A stretch of DNA of 64,000 bases, taken from assembly GCA_016722465.1 (NCBI GenBank), contig JADKJC010000013.1:992001-1056000 (forward strand), given 5' to 3'. This DNA comes from Chitinophagaceae bacterium (GTDB lineage Bacteria; Bacteroidota; Bacteroidia; Chitinophagales; Chitinophagaceae). How positions within the stretch are numbered: position 1 is the first letter of the stretch; each line of letters starts with the position of its first letter. The notes under the pieces are model-generated. The model was not told where the DNA came from. It searched no databases and saw only the letters and a program-made list of their open reading frames with translations. Positions 19,017-29,077 of the stretch are shown one piece after another. A program made the position numbers and the translations under genes.

Positions 19017-20741
19017 ATGGCAACATTTGCTGAATTAAAAAAGAATTTGAAAAAGGACTATACTGGATTGACCCCGGTAAAAGTGGCCTTGCTTGGCGAC
19101 ACTGCCACCCAACTGCTCTCCCAGGCCCTGAGGGGTGCTGCCCGGAGCGAAGGACTTGACCTGCAAATATGGGAGGCAGATTTTAACCAGGTGGAAAGGC
19201 AGGTATTCGATGAAGGAAGTGAGTTATATGAATACCAACCTGAGATAGTGATCATATTCCAGTCTTCACACAAACTGCTGGCGGCCTACAATAAATTAAA
19301 GCCCGAAGCATATGCTTCACTTGCAGCCAACCGGCTTGAGCTTATCAGTAGTATTTACTGTCAGCTTGGTGCTAAGCTCAAAACAAAAGTGATCTATTTT
19401 AACTATGCAGAAATAAATGATGCAGTATTTGGTAACTATGCCAGCAAAATTGAATCCTCCTTTTTATTTCAATTGAGAAAACTGAATTATGAATTGATGC
19501 AATTTGGTTTTCCGCATCCGGATTTTTTCATTTGTGATATTGCATCCATACAAAACCAGTTTGGAAAAAACACTTTCTTTCAAAGCTCCATTTATGTAAA
19601 TACCGAGATGGTATTGAGTATGGACATCATACCGGAAGTAGCCATCAAAACAGTTGACTTATTAAAAGCCATGTATGGCAGGTTTAATAAGTGCCTGGTG
19701 CTGGACCTTGATAATACTTTGTGGGGTGGCATTATTGGCGATGATGGCATTGAGAATATCCAGATCGGCAGCCTGGGTATTGGCAAAGCCTTTACAGAGT
19801 TTCAATACTGGATAAAGAAACTCAGGAACCGGGGTATCATCCTGGCGGTTTGCAGCAAGAACACTGAATCGGTTGCCAAAGAGCCATTTGAAAAACATCC
19901 TGATATGGTGTTAAAATTGGAAGACATTGCCGTATTTGTTGCCAATTGGGAAAACAAAGCTGATAACATCCGGTATATTCAAAGCATACTGAACATAGGA
20001 TTTGATTCCATGGTTTTTTTAGATGACAATCCTTTTGAAAGAAATATTGTAAGGGAAAACATTGCAGGCATTACTGTGCCGGAGCTGCCGGAAGACCCTG
20101 CAGAATACCTTGAATACCTGTATCGCCAGAATCTTTTTGAAACCATTTCTTTTTCAAGTGAAGATGCAGAAAGAACCAGGCAATACCAGGTGGAAGCACA
20201 GCGAACCGCATTACACAAAAGCTTTACCAACGAAGATGATTTTTTAAAGACACTGCAGATGGTTTCGCTGGTAGAACCATTCAATAAATTTAATACCCCA
20301 AGGGTAGCACAGCTTTCACAACGGTCGAACCAGTTTAATTTGAGAACAGTACGTTATATTGAAACTGATATAGAAGCCATTGCTGCCGACGAAAACTATG
20401 TGCCGTTTACTTTTGCACTGGAAGATAAATTTGGCGATCACGGCCTCATCTGCATCATCATCCTTAAAAAAGAAAATACAGATACTCTGTTTATAGATAC
20501 CTGGCTGATGAGTTGCCGGGTGCTGAAAAGAGGCATGGAAAATTTCACTCTTAATACGATTGTAAACTACGCCAACCAGCATGGTTTTAAATACCTGAAA
20601 GGAGAATATCTGCCTACTGCAAAAAATGAAATGGTGAAAGACCATTATAAAAATATAGGCTTTGAAGCAACAGCTGATCACTGGATACTGGATGCTGCAG
20701 CCTACTCCCAAAAAAAATGTTTTATCAACACAAAAAGTTAA
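19017..20741 (+). CDS. FkbH-like protein (BF1531-type N-domain, HAD, GNAT)
   Basis: A 574-residue, three-part enzyme. An N-terminal domain (1-215) is of the BF1531/FkbH_N type. The HAD domain (about 220-370) has the nucleophile motif KCLVLDLDNTLWGGIIGDDG, the middle motif AVCSKNTESVAKEPF and the acidic motif MVFLDDNPFERNIV. A GNAT-like C-terminal domain (about 425-570) has QLSQRSNQFNLRT and FIDTWLMSCRVLKRGME. FkbH proteins take the glyceryl unit of 1,3-bisphosphoglycerate, dephosphorylate it and load it on an acyl carrier protein. The next gene, 4 bases on, is just such a carrier, followed by an MBOAT acyltransferase. Loading of a glyceryl or similar small acyl group is therefore the likely job. 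Confidence 0.85.
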   Translation: MATFAELKKNLKKDYTGLTPVKVALLGDTATQLLSQALRGAARSEGLDLQIWEADFNQVERQVFDEGSELYEYQPEIVIIFQSSHKLLAAYNKLKPEAYASLAANRLELISSIYCQLGAKLKTKVIYFNYAEINDAVFGNYASKIESSFLFQLRKLNYELMQFGFPHPDFFICDIASIQNQFGKNTFFQSSIYVNTEMVLSMDIIPEVAIKTVDLLKAMYGRFNKCLVLDLDNTLWGGIIGDDGIENIQIGSLGIGKAFTEFQYWIKKLRNRGIILAVCSKNTESVAKEPFEKHPDMVLKLEDIAVFVANWENKADNIRYIQSILNIGFDSMVFLDDNPFERNIVRENIAGITVPELPEDPAEYLEYLYRQNLFETISFSSEDAERTRQYQVEAQRTALHKSFTNEDDFLKTLQMVSLVEPFNKFNTPRVAQLSQRSNQFNLRTVRYIETDIEAIAADENYVPFTFALEDKFGDHGLICIIILKKENTDTLFIDTWLMSCRVLKRGMENFTLNTIVNYANQHGFKYLKGEYLPTAKNEMVKDHYKNIGFEATADHWILDAAAYSQKKCFINTKS

Positions 20742-20745
20742 TCAA

Positions 20746-20985
20746 ATGGACAGGCAAGAAATTCTGACACAGATAACCCGGGTTTTTATTGATACATTGG
20801 ATGAAGACAATGTAGTACTTACAGAAAGTACAAAAGCAGACGATGTAGAAGGCTGGGACTCTTTAACACATGTGCAACTGGTTGTAGCAGTTGAAAAAAA
20901 ATTCAATATCCGCTTTGCAGCCAAAGAGATCCAAAGCTGGAAAAATGTTGGCGAACTGATTGACAGCATCAGCAGCAAATTATAA
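20746..20985 (+). CDS. Acyl carrier protein
   Basis: The ATG at 20746, 4 bases after the FkbH stop, gives a 79-residue carrier of normal size. The phosphopantetheine site is GWDSLTHVQLVVAVEKKF, with the modified Ser in DSL. Helices before and after match the usual four-helix fold. A longer frame from 20662 overlaps fkbH and is not credible. It most likely holds the acyl unit made by the FkbH-like protein and hands it to the MBOAT enzyme. It is a specialised carrier, not the fatty-acid AcpP, judging by its context. Confidence 0.85.
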   Translation: MDRQEILTQITRVFIDTLDEDNVVLTESTKADDVEGWDSLTHVQLVVAVEKKFNIRFAAKEIQSWKNVGELIDSISSKL

Positions 20986-21076
20986 ATACCTTCTTTATTG
21001 TAGCCAACGGTTACCACCTTATTCCGTATCCCTTTTTTTGAAAGCCAATTGCTAACCTTAAATTAGTAAAAGGGAT

Positions 21077-22528
21077 ATGATATTTAATTCTATTGAATTT
21101 ATACTTTTTTTTGTTATAACCCTGGCGGTGCATTATCTCCTGCCTTCCAGGTTCAGGTGGATATGGGCACTGGCTGCCAGCACTTTCTTTTATGCTTACG
21201 CCCAGCCTGCTTATGTACCCATACCTGCAGGTATTGCACTCATCCCTTACTTCGCAGGCATTCAGCTTGAAAATACAGGTTCAGAAAAAAAACGACAGCA
21301 GTTTTTCATCATCAGTACCATTGTTATAGTTGGCATCCTGGTATTTTTTAAATACAGCAATTTTTTCACCAACACCATTACTGAGCTTGTAAATATCATC
21401 CGGCAAAAAGCTCTTCACTCAACCAATACAGTTACCAATAACCTGCTCATCAATATTGCTGCGCCACTTGGTATTTCATACATTACTTTTCAGGCAATTG
21501 GTTATCTTATTGAAATAAAACGAGGCAATCATACTGCAGAAAAACATTTGGGGCATTTTATTACCTACCTGTTTTTTTTTCCAAAGATCATTGCCGGGCC
21601 CGTGGAAAGGGCTCACCATTTTTTGCCACAATTAAAAGAGCCGAAGCCTTTTAACTATGACTATTTTACAGATGGTGCAAAACAACTGCTTTGGGGTTTG
21701 TTTAAAAAAATAGTGATCGCAGACAGGATGGCCATCTATGTAAATGCAGTGTACAATAATTACGAACATCATTCAGGTATTACCCTGTTAGTTGCATCTA
21801 TATTTTATGTATTGCAGATCTACACAGACTTTTCCGGCTATACAGATATGGCGCTTGGTATTGCTAAAATGTTCGGTTTTGAACTGATGCCCAACTTTAA
21901 CCGGCCATTACTGGCAAAATCTGTCACCGAATTCTGGCGCAGGTGGCACATGTCATTGTCAACCTGGTTCGCTGATTATTTTTACAATCCCATCGCCATT
22001 GAAAAAAGAAACTGGGGCACCTGGGCTGTTATCTATGCATCCTTTGTAACCTTTACTGTACTGGGCTTTTGGCATGGTGCCAACTGGACATTTATTGTAT
22101 TTGGGTTTTTGCAGGGCTTGATTCTTTCTATTGAAATATTTACCCGTAAACAAAGAAAAAAACTGAGAAAAAAAATTCCGCAATGGCTGAATGACAGCAC
22201 AGGTATTCTTTTCACATTTGGTTATTTTGGATTTTCTTCTATCTTTTTCAGGGCTAACTCTGTCGGGGATGCACTTAACATAATCAAAAAAATACTTGCT
22301 TTTAAAGGCCCCCTGTTTACAGACAGCACTTCTATGCTCCTGTTTTTATTGCTGGCTGCATTTTACCTGGCGGCTTATGAGTTTAAAAAAGAGTTTTTTG
22401 ATAACCGGTTTACCTTATCGGCCAATAAATACTGGCTGATCCGCAATGGTTACTACTGCATGCTGATCGTTATTATACTGGCAACCGCTGTATTCGATGG
22501 TGGCGAATTCATCTATTTTCAATTTTAA
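21077..22528 (+). CDS. MBOAT-family O-acyltransferase (AlgI/DltB-like)
   Basis: A 483-residue polytopic membrane protein that would move an acyl group to a hydroxyl of a surface polymer. AlgI signatures are present: PLGISYITFQAIGYLIEIKR, FFPKIIAGPVERAHHFLPQL, YTDFSGYTDMALGIAKMFGF, FWRRWHMSLSTWFADYFYNP and VLGFWHGANWTFIVFG, which contains the catalytic His of MBOAT enzymes. At least nine hydrophobic segments are visible. It is preceded by FkbH and ACP, which suggests ACP-bound acyl donors, and followed by an SGNH-like membrane-anchored protein, the same logic as alginate or wall O-acetylation systems. The polymer modified is probably the exopolysaccharide begun by the 16849 gene (inference). 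Confidence 0.9.
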   Translation: MIFNSIEFILFFVITLAVHYLLPSRFRWIWALAASTFFYAYAQPAYVPIPAGIALIPYFAGIQLENTGSEKKRQQFFIISTIVIVGILVFFKYSNFFTNTITELVNIIRQKALHSTNTVTNNLLINIAAPLGISYITFQAIGYLIEIKRGNHTAEKHLGHFITYLFFFPKIIAGPVERAHHFLPQLKEPKPFNYDYFTDGAKQLLWGLFKKIVIADRMAIYVNAVYNNYEHHSGITLLVASIFYVLQIYTDFSGYTDMALGIAKMFGFELMPNFNRPLLAKSVTEFWRRWHMSLSTWFADYFYNPIAIEKRNWGTWAVIYASFVTFTVLGFWHGANWTFIVFGFLQGLILSIEIFTRKQRKKLRKKIPQWLNDSTGILFTFGYFGFSSIFFRANSVGDALNIIKKILAFKGPLFTDSTSMLLFLLLAAFYLAAYEFKKEFFDNRFTLSANKYWLIRNGYYCMLIVIILATAVFDGGEFIYFQF

Positions 22529-22539
22529 AAAATCAAATA

Positions 22540-23486
22540 ATGCTAAACGGTATTTTTAAAAGAAAGACTGGCGTTATTATCTTCTGCAAACGATTTTATT
22601 CATTGGGCTGGTTGCAGCAGCAGACCTGATCATTGGCAGCGTGTTAAAGTTTTTTTACAACCGCCAGTCATCAGGCTGGGAATACGGTACCCGTTATTCA
22701 GCAGAAGAAACAACAGCAGATGTATTGATATTCGGTGCATCCAGGGCACAGCAACAATATATCCCTACTTACATAGAAGACAGCCTGCACCTCAGCTGTT
22801 ACAATGTTGGAAGAGATGGCACACCTTTCTTTTATCACTATGCAGTATTGCAGGCTGTATTAAAACGTTACACCCCAAAAATGATCATACTGGATTGTGA
22901 GTATGCGGCATTAAAAAAAACAACTTCCAGTTATGAACGATTGTCGCCACTACTGCCATTGTACAGCAACCACCCGGAAATGCAGCCGGTTATCCAATTA
23001 AGAAGCCCTTTTGAAAAATACAAATTCATCTCTCATATCTATCCCTACAATTCGATGCTGTTTAAAATTGGAGTGGCCAACCTTGAATCGAACAAAATAA
23101 AACAACAGGATATTAAAGGCTATGTAGCGATGAAAGGCAGCTTGCATGAACCCCTTAAAACAATCGATCATACCGTTAAGTATGAACTGGATTCAATAAA
23201 AGTAAATATGCTTGATTCGTTTATTGAACAATGCAGGCAAAGAAACATTGACCTGTATTTTGTTTGCCCGCCCTATTACATGAATACCATCGGTACAGAT
23301 TACTCCTTTGCAGTAACAAAACAAAAAGCAGCAGAAAAAAAAATTGACTTTATCGATTATTCAAAAGATTCCATGTTTTTAAGAAGCCCGCAATTATTTG
23401 ATGATACAGTACATGTAAACTTTACCGGTTCAAAAATATTTTCAGCCATGATAGCCGGCGAATTGAAAAAAAGAATAAAAAAATAA
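22540..23486 (+). CDS. Membrane-anchored SGNH-like (DltD/AlgX-type) protein, frameshifted near its start
   Basis: The natural start is the ATG at 22540 (MLNGIFKRK). The frame must lose its register at 22561-22566, where one A seems to be missing; the following frame reads DWRYYLLQTILFIGLVAAAD, an N-terminal membrane anchor, and continues open to 23486. The globular part has an SGNH-like block I (VLIFGASRAQQQYIP, with Ser in GAS), an Asn in CYNVGRDGTPFF, and a C-terminal FDDTVHVNFTGSKIFS that would supply the Asp/His pair. It follows the MBOAT gene by 11 bases, where such partner proteins usually sit, so it probably helps transfer or edit the acyl group outside the membrane. The family call is by motif and context. 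Confidence 0.65.
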
Positions 23487-23489
23487 AGA

Positions 23490-23517
23490 AGCCCCCTGGC
23501 AAGTGGGGGCTCTTTTT
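23490..23517 (+). terminator. Rho-independent terminator after the acyltransferase operon
   Basis: AGCCCCC/GGGGGCT forms a 7-bp stem with an 8-base loop followed by CTTTTTG, 3 bases after the stop codon. This is the clearest terminator in the window. Confidence 0.85.
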
Positions 23518-23547
23518 GTTGTGTATACTTATTGAAAACCTGACTAC

Positions 23548-26500
23548 TTATTCGCTTAATAAAGTCTTAATAACTGAATCCTGGTCAGTGTACATTTTGA
23601 TGTAGTAAATACCCTTACCGGCTGCAGGAATATTGTTCACCAGCGTATTGGTGCCTGACTGTAGTTTCACCTGGCTCTTCAGCACTACCCTTCCGGCTGC
23701 ATCCACTGCTATTATACTCAATGTTTGTTGTTTGCTGCTGCTGATGTTTAACTTTATAGATGACCCATCCATCATCGCATTGTCAAGTATAAACGATTGG
23801 CTGAAGCGTTTGAATTCTACAGAAAGGATATTACTATAAGTAAATGTACCATCCCTGTCAATCATTTTAATCCTGTAATAGTTTGTGCCATTTGCAGGTG
23901 TATTATCAGAAAGCCTGTACGTGCTTTGCTGACCGGCATTGTTATTGGAGGCAACACGGCCGATACTTTCAAACTCCCTTCCGCTGATCCTTCTTTCTAT
24001 AACATAATCCTGGCTGTTTATTTCAGAAGTGGTAACCCATTTAAGGTCAACTTTATCTTCATTCTTAATCGCAGAGAAACGAAGCAATCTTACAGGCAAT
24101 ATATTTGCTACCACAACACTCAGCGTATCCCTGCTGATGAACCCCCTGTTGTCGGTTACTTTCAGTTCAAACTTATAAGTACCCAATACCAGGCTGGTAA
24201 CTTTTGTTGTAGCACTGGCAGTATTGCTGATGGCAAATTGCGCAGGGCCGGAAATTTTCGTCCACACATAGCCGGTAATAATTGAACCAGTACCAACACC
24301 ATTTAAAATCACACTGTCAGCAGGCAAGTACACATTTTTATCAGGGCCAGCATTCGCAACCGGCAATGAATCTACCGGGCCAGCTTTTACCATCACCTTA
24401 GCTGTAAATGGCTGCAAGTCGATGATACCATTATAAACTGTACTGTCAACACCAATGTATTTTGCATCCAGCACCACCGTTTTTACAGTACTGGTGGCAT
24501 TGTATTCAAAACGCACCTGGCTAGTAGCGGTATTAACGGTTGCATTGGCTTCATAAAACTCAATATCATCAATGTAGGTAGTTCCTGAGTTTTGCTCTAC
24601 TTCAATTACAAAACTTCCACCGGCATCTGTAACTGGCCCATCAAATAAAAATTCCTGTGTTCCTTTTAAAGTACCAAAAGATTTTGTCTGGATCGGTACA
24701 AGAATGGTGTAAGGTGAAGCTGTCTTTCTTATGTATGCCCTTACAATACCATTTACAGTTGTACCCAGCATTTTAAACCGGAGTAAGTATTTTTTACTGG
24801 CGTTCACTGCACCAACAGCACTGTGTATAAAACTGTAGCGGGCTTGCTGTGGAGCAGCAAAATCCATTCTTAAAGAACCGGTGCCGGTTATTTTGCCGGT
24901 ATTATCAAATGAAGCGGTGGTGCTGGCACCATATAATGTAACGCCACTGATATTGCTGGCAAATTGAGAATTGGTAAATACATTAGAGCCTAGCGTATTG
25001 ATCAGTGTATAAGGCTGAATTTTTTGCGCCGGCCTTTTTGATTTTACATCAAAGTTGGAGATACTTCTCCAGCCATCAAGTGTATAGGGAGATGACTGAA
25101 GCAATGATCCGCCATCGGTATCATAAATTTCACACTTGATACCTGCATCCGTAAATGTATTGTAATAATTACTGTCAATGGTTCCAAGCGATCTTATATT
25201 ATCCTGGATAGTAGTAACTACCGGGGTATTCAAAGCGCTGTTGATATAGTGGATGTTTTCCTGCGTGTCATCCATAGGGAATGAAATATTTTTCTTGATA
25301 TTTAGATTATTGATTGAACCCCATGACCAGCGTGTAAAACTGATATCCCTCCAGTTATTATGAAGTGTATTACCCTGTATAGTAATGTTAGATGGATTAT
25401 TACAGTGGATGCCGTTTCGTTTACAGTTAATAATAGTGTTATCCAGCACTTTCACGTTCATTGTTCTTCCATCACAATAAATTCCCGCCATGTAAGGCGC
25501 TGGATTATTGGTGCCATCCGGCGCTCCAATACCATTCATGATGATGTTACTCTTAACAATCCTGTTGGTATAAGTGGCTCCCGGGCTTGCATCAGTGCCC
25601 CCTACGTAAGTGTAAATACCACCGTTATCATGAACCCTGTTGCAAAAATAGTTTACAAAATTTTTCTGTACCACGATATCGTTACCGGAAAACTGGATAC
25701 CTGATAAACCAACGGTGTCTACCACATTGTTTTCAATGAGTGCATTCGTTGTAACAATTACATAAATTCCTTTATAATCTGAGTCATCAAAAAAGATCCC
25801 ATGCCTGCAAACTGAGAGGTATTTCTTACAACACACCCTCTCACTGTTACATTTGGTTTGGTGCGGTTAATTACCTGTATCGCATCGGAAAGGACATTAC
25901 TGGTGGTTACACTTTCAACAAGCACATCCGAGCTGGCTACAATTTGAACCGCTCTTGATCCAATATTTGTAAAATCACAATTTTTAATATTAATAAACCC
26001 ACCATTGTAGGAGAAAATACCGCTGCTGTTGCCACCCTCAAAATTGATATTGTTTACGGTGATATAAGTTTTGTTATTCAGGTTCATCAGCGTATCAATC
26101 ACACTTACCTTCACTGAATAATTAGCAGGAATGTTAGTACCAAAATACATGAGCAGTTTTTTACCAGTAGTATCATAATACCATTCACCAAACTGATCCA
26201 GCGTACGGGGGTCATCCATAATAAAATAACCATGCCCCAGCTTTGCAGTATTTAATTGTGGTGTGCTGCCCGGGTTGATATTCCTGTTCATTCGATAGCT
26301 GAATGTAGTGCCGGAATGATTGGTGATAATACACCTTTCAATTATCCAGCCATTTTTTCTGATGGCAATTTCAGCTCCTGTCCAGTTAACTGCAGAAGAC
26401 ATTTCATTATCGGTTATAGAACTGGAAGTTGCTGCTTCAAAAGGTAAATATCCACTATTGGCATCGCTTGCATTTGGATACCTGCCTATCTGCTGCGGCC

Positions 26501-26873
26501 TTCCGTTAACTGTTACCATATTCAGGTTACTTTTTGCTGACACTGCTGCCTGGTAAACGCCTGTACTTGACAGCGACCACGACGACAATGTTACAAAGCC
26601 GGTGATCACAGGTCTTGCCCCGGCGCCGTATGCAGAAAAAATAAGATTGTTTCTGCTTGCTACAACGGCACCAAAAAAAACTTCTCCTCTTTTAAAAAGG
26701 ATACTGTCGTTGGCAGCAAATACAAATGCGTTGACTTTTGAAATTGTTTTCCACGGAGTGGCAGCTGAAGTGCCGTTATTGGCATCACTACCTGTTGTGG
26801 AAACATAATAATTTGTTGCGTTTGCAATGCCTGCAAGTGCAACCAGGCTCAGGATTAATAAGAGTCGTTTCAT
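23548..26873 (-). CDS. Parallel beta-helix T9SS cargo, paralogue of the 11608 gene, frameshifted
   Basis: Two overlapping minus-strand frames, 26873-25758 and 25836-23548, join into one protein of about 1,090 residues. The junction is a run of six A (25789-25794 on the plus strand): adding one base turns GMGSFLMTQ into GMGSFFDDSDYKGIYV, restoring the paralogue's sequence. Domains: signal peptide (MKRLLLILSLVALAGIANA), beta-helix, the same CBM-like sandwich (SGTTYIDDIEFYEANA), a small sandwich, a PKD-like domain (AGPDKNVYLPADSVILNGVG), a FnIII-like segment (VRLLRFSAIKNEDKVDLKW) and a type A T9SS sorting domain ending IKTLLSE. It has no SprB repeats. Likely surface polysaccharide binding or processing. 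Confidence 0.8.
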
Positions 26874-27646
26874 AGACTTTGGATTTGGGTTTTCTCAGGA
26901 TTTATTTTCAATTTCAGGCAAAGGATTGCCGGTACGGAATAAATGCCGTTTTAATCAATGCCTTTTCTGCGATGATTATAAAAAACTAATTACAAGCTGC
27001 AATACAGTTACACTGCATATTTCAGCTCAACACTCTCCAAAATAAATTTTTGATTTGCAACATTCATGATAGCTGTGCTTACCATTAAAGTAAACGGAAT
27101 GTTGTTTTGCGTGGATGGTGTTTTCATAGTTTCCAACATTTAATAAAGTACGGTAATCTGCTTTACTATCTTATTTGATAAACCTTACAATACTGATGAA
27201 AGAAAATTAGCGTAGATGCTGAGGTTTCATTTCACAGGGTTTCAGGCTTACGGATTAATTCAATTTTAGGATTCTTAAAGTTTAGCCAAAATTATGCCAA
27301 ACGTTAAATTTTATTTGAGCCTTTTAAACTTCCCGTAATTAGATAAGAAAAATGAAAACAACCTGCAGGTAATATTGCAGGTAACAAATTTTTACTGCAA
27401 ATGCAGTGAATGGGTAGAGTAGTTTTCATAGTTCTAAATAAAAGTACGGTATAAGGTTTCAGTTAATTGGCCACAGCCTGAATTACCTGAAGGATAGATT
27501 GTAAACATAAAAGAGTGCTGATTATTGTAAACACTACAGCATTTTTAATAAAAAAGAGTAGTAGTGCTCTGTAACCATCGTAAAACTACCTGCACAATAT
27601 TCGTATTTTTCCATGCACAGGGATCACTGCTTAAAACACGGATCGC
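26874..27646. other. 773-base non-coding region with a loosely repeated motif pair
   Basis: It holds the promoter side of the beta-helix gene and the 3' side of thrC. The pair TTTTCATAGTT ... AAAGTACGGTA occurs twice in the same order (27121-27131/27145-27155 and 27423-27433/27441-27451), with spacers of 13 and 7 bases. I see no credible ORF or RNA gene. Confidence 0.35.
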
Positions 27647-28963
27647 CTACTGCATTGAATAAAGAAAATCCTTTAACAGATTACTGTCGGCTTCAATTTT
27701 TATGCTCTTTTTTTGAGCGCTCATTTGCTGCTGAACGGACGCAGGTACAGGTACTGATTGATTGATAACAGGTTCCACCACATCATAAAATTTTACAGGA
27801 TGAGCTGTTTCCAGCACAATCCCGTTCTGTCCCGGATGTTCTTTAAGATAGCGCTGTAAAGCAAGGTATCCAACTGCGCCATGCGGATCGAGGAGATAAC
27901 TATTTTTTTGGTAAACTGATTTTATTGTATCTCTCGTTTCATCATCCGTGATGCTATCGCTGCTCAATACTTTTTGCAGGTTCACAAACTGGTTATCAAA
28001 AATTTCAAGAATGCGGACGAAGTTGCTGGGGTTGCCAACATCCATGGCATTGGAAATGGTGGCTATAGCTTTTTTGGGTTCGTATTGTTGTGTTTTCATA
28101 AAGGCAGGCACCACATCATTGGCATTGCAGGCCGCAATAAAATGCTGTACCGGCAAACCCGAAACATGTGCCAGTATGCCTGCACAGATATTTCCAAAGT
28201 TGCCACTGGGTACTGATATCACCGGCGGATTGCCCCCATGTCCCAAAGGGGAGTTAAGCCATTGCTGGTATGCAAAGAAATAATAAAACTGCTGTGGCAA
28301 CCATCTTGCAACATTGATTGAATTGGCGGAAGTAAGGAATATTTGCTTATTGATTTCCTCATCTGTAAAAACCTGTTTTACCATTTGCTGGCAATCATCA
28401 AAAGTGCCGTTTACTTCTAAAGCATGAATATTTTTACCCAGTGTTGTCAATTGCTTTTCCTGAACAGAACTTACTTTACCAGAGGGATAAAGAATTACCA
28501 CATCCACACCATCCACATCATAAAAACCATTAGCGACAGCACCTCCTGTATCGCCTGATGTTGCAACGAGTACCGTCACCTTTCTATCCTGTCCTTTAAC
28601 AAAATAACCAAGGCACCTGCTCATGAATCTTGCACCGGTATCTTTAAACGCCAGTGTGGGACCATGGTACAATTCCAATGAATAAATGCCATCATTGATA
28701 TTGACAAGTGGAATATCAAAATTCACCGTCTCACTTACAATTCGCCTTAATTCGTTTTCGGGAATAGTATCACCCACATATGGAGCAATCACCTGGTAAG
28801 CGATCTCTTCTTTTGAATGCTGGTTGATATTTTTTATTAAATCAGCAGGCAAAGCCGGAATACTCTGAGGAAAGTACAACCCTTTATCGGGTGCCTGCCC
28901 TTTGATAGTTGCCTCTTTAAAATCTGCATTGGGCGAATTATGATTGGTGCTGTAGTATTTCAT
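27647..28963 (-). CDS. thrC: Threonine synthase ThrC
   Basis: Converts O-phosphohomoserine to threonine using pyridoxal phosphate, the last step of the pathway. The 438-residue protein has the conserved start KYYSTNHNSPNADFKEATIKG, the cofactor Lys107 in ELYHGPTLAFKDTGARF, TSGDTGGAVANGF and SVPSGNFGNICAG. Residues LNSPLGHGG, just before NPPVISVPSGNFGN, look like a short insertion coded by a G/C-rich repeat (28233-28252) in a loop where relatives have only a few residues. It is the last gene of thrA-thrB-thrC; a 114-base spacer with an 18-bp tandem repeat separates it from thrB. Confidence 0.93.
   Translation of the reverse strand: MKYYSTNHNSPNADFKEATIKGQAPDKGLYFPQSIPALPADLIKNINQHSKEEIAYQVIAPYVGDTIPENELRRIVSETVNFDIPLVNINDGIYSLELYHGPTLAFKDTGARFMSRCLGYFVKGQDRKVTVLVATSGDTGGAVANGFYDVDGVDVVILYPSGKVSSVQEKQLTTLGKNIHALEVNGTFDDCQQMVKQVFTDEEINKQIFLTSANSINVARWLPQQFYYFFAYQQWLNSPLGHGGNPPVISVPSGNFGNICAGILAHVSGLPVQHFIAACNANDVVPAFMKTQQYEPKKAIATISNAMDVGNPSNFVRILEIFDNQFVNLQKVLSSDSITDDETRDTIKSVYQKNSYLLDPHGAVGYLALQRYLKEHPGQNGIVLETAHPVKFYDVVEPVINQSVPVPASVQQQMSAQKKSIKIEADSNLLKDFLYSMQ
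28233..28252. repeat. Degenerate copy of the CCCCTAACCCCTAAAGGGGA repeat inside thrC
   Basis: The sequence CCCCCATGTCCCAAAGGGGA lines up with the thrB element at 29994 (CCCC, three bases, CCC, AAAGGGGA). It is in frame and codes for SPLGHGG in a surface loop of ThrC. Confidence 0.5.
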
Positions 28964-28968
28964 TATTT

Positions 28969-29052
28969 GAATACACTATTTTTTTGAATTACAACTGTTC
29001 TTTGATTACACTAATTTTTTTGAATTACACTAATTACACGAATTATTTTAAA
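28969..29052. repeat. 18-bp A+T-rich tandem repeat between thrB and thrC
   Basis: Units begin at 28969, 28986, 29004, 29022 and 29040 (spacing 17, 18, 18, 18), with a consensus near GAATTACACTAATTTTTT. It fills most of the thrB-thrC spacer. Confidence 0.6.
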
Positions 29053-29077
29053 CAGCAAGTAACATACTTACTACTTC

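Noticed and set aside
25758..25836. Two overlapping beta-helix genes
   Set aside because: Adding one base to the run of six A restores one protein matching its paralogue along the whole length.
26827..27045. 72-codon plus-strand ORF in the gap before thrC
   Set aside because: Starts inside the opposite signal-peptide coding region and shows no protein-like pattern.
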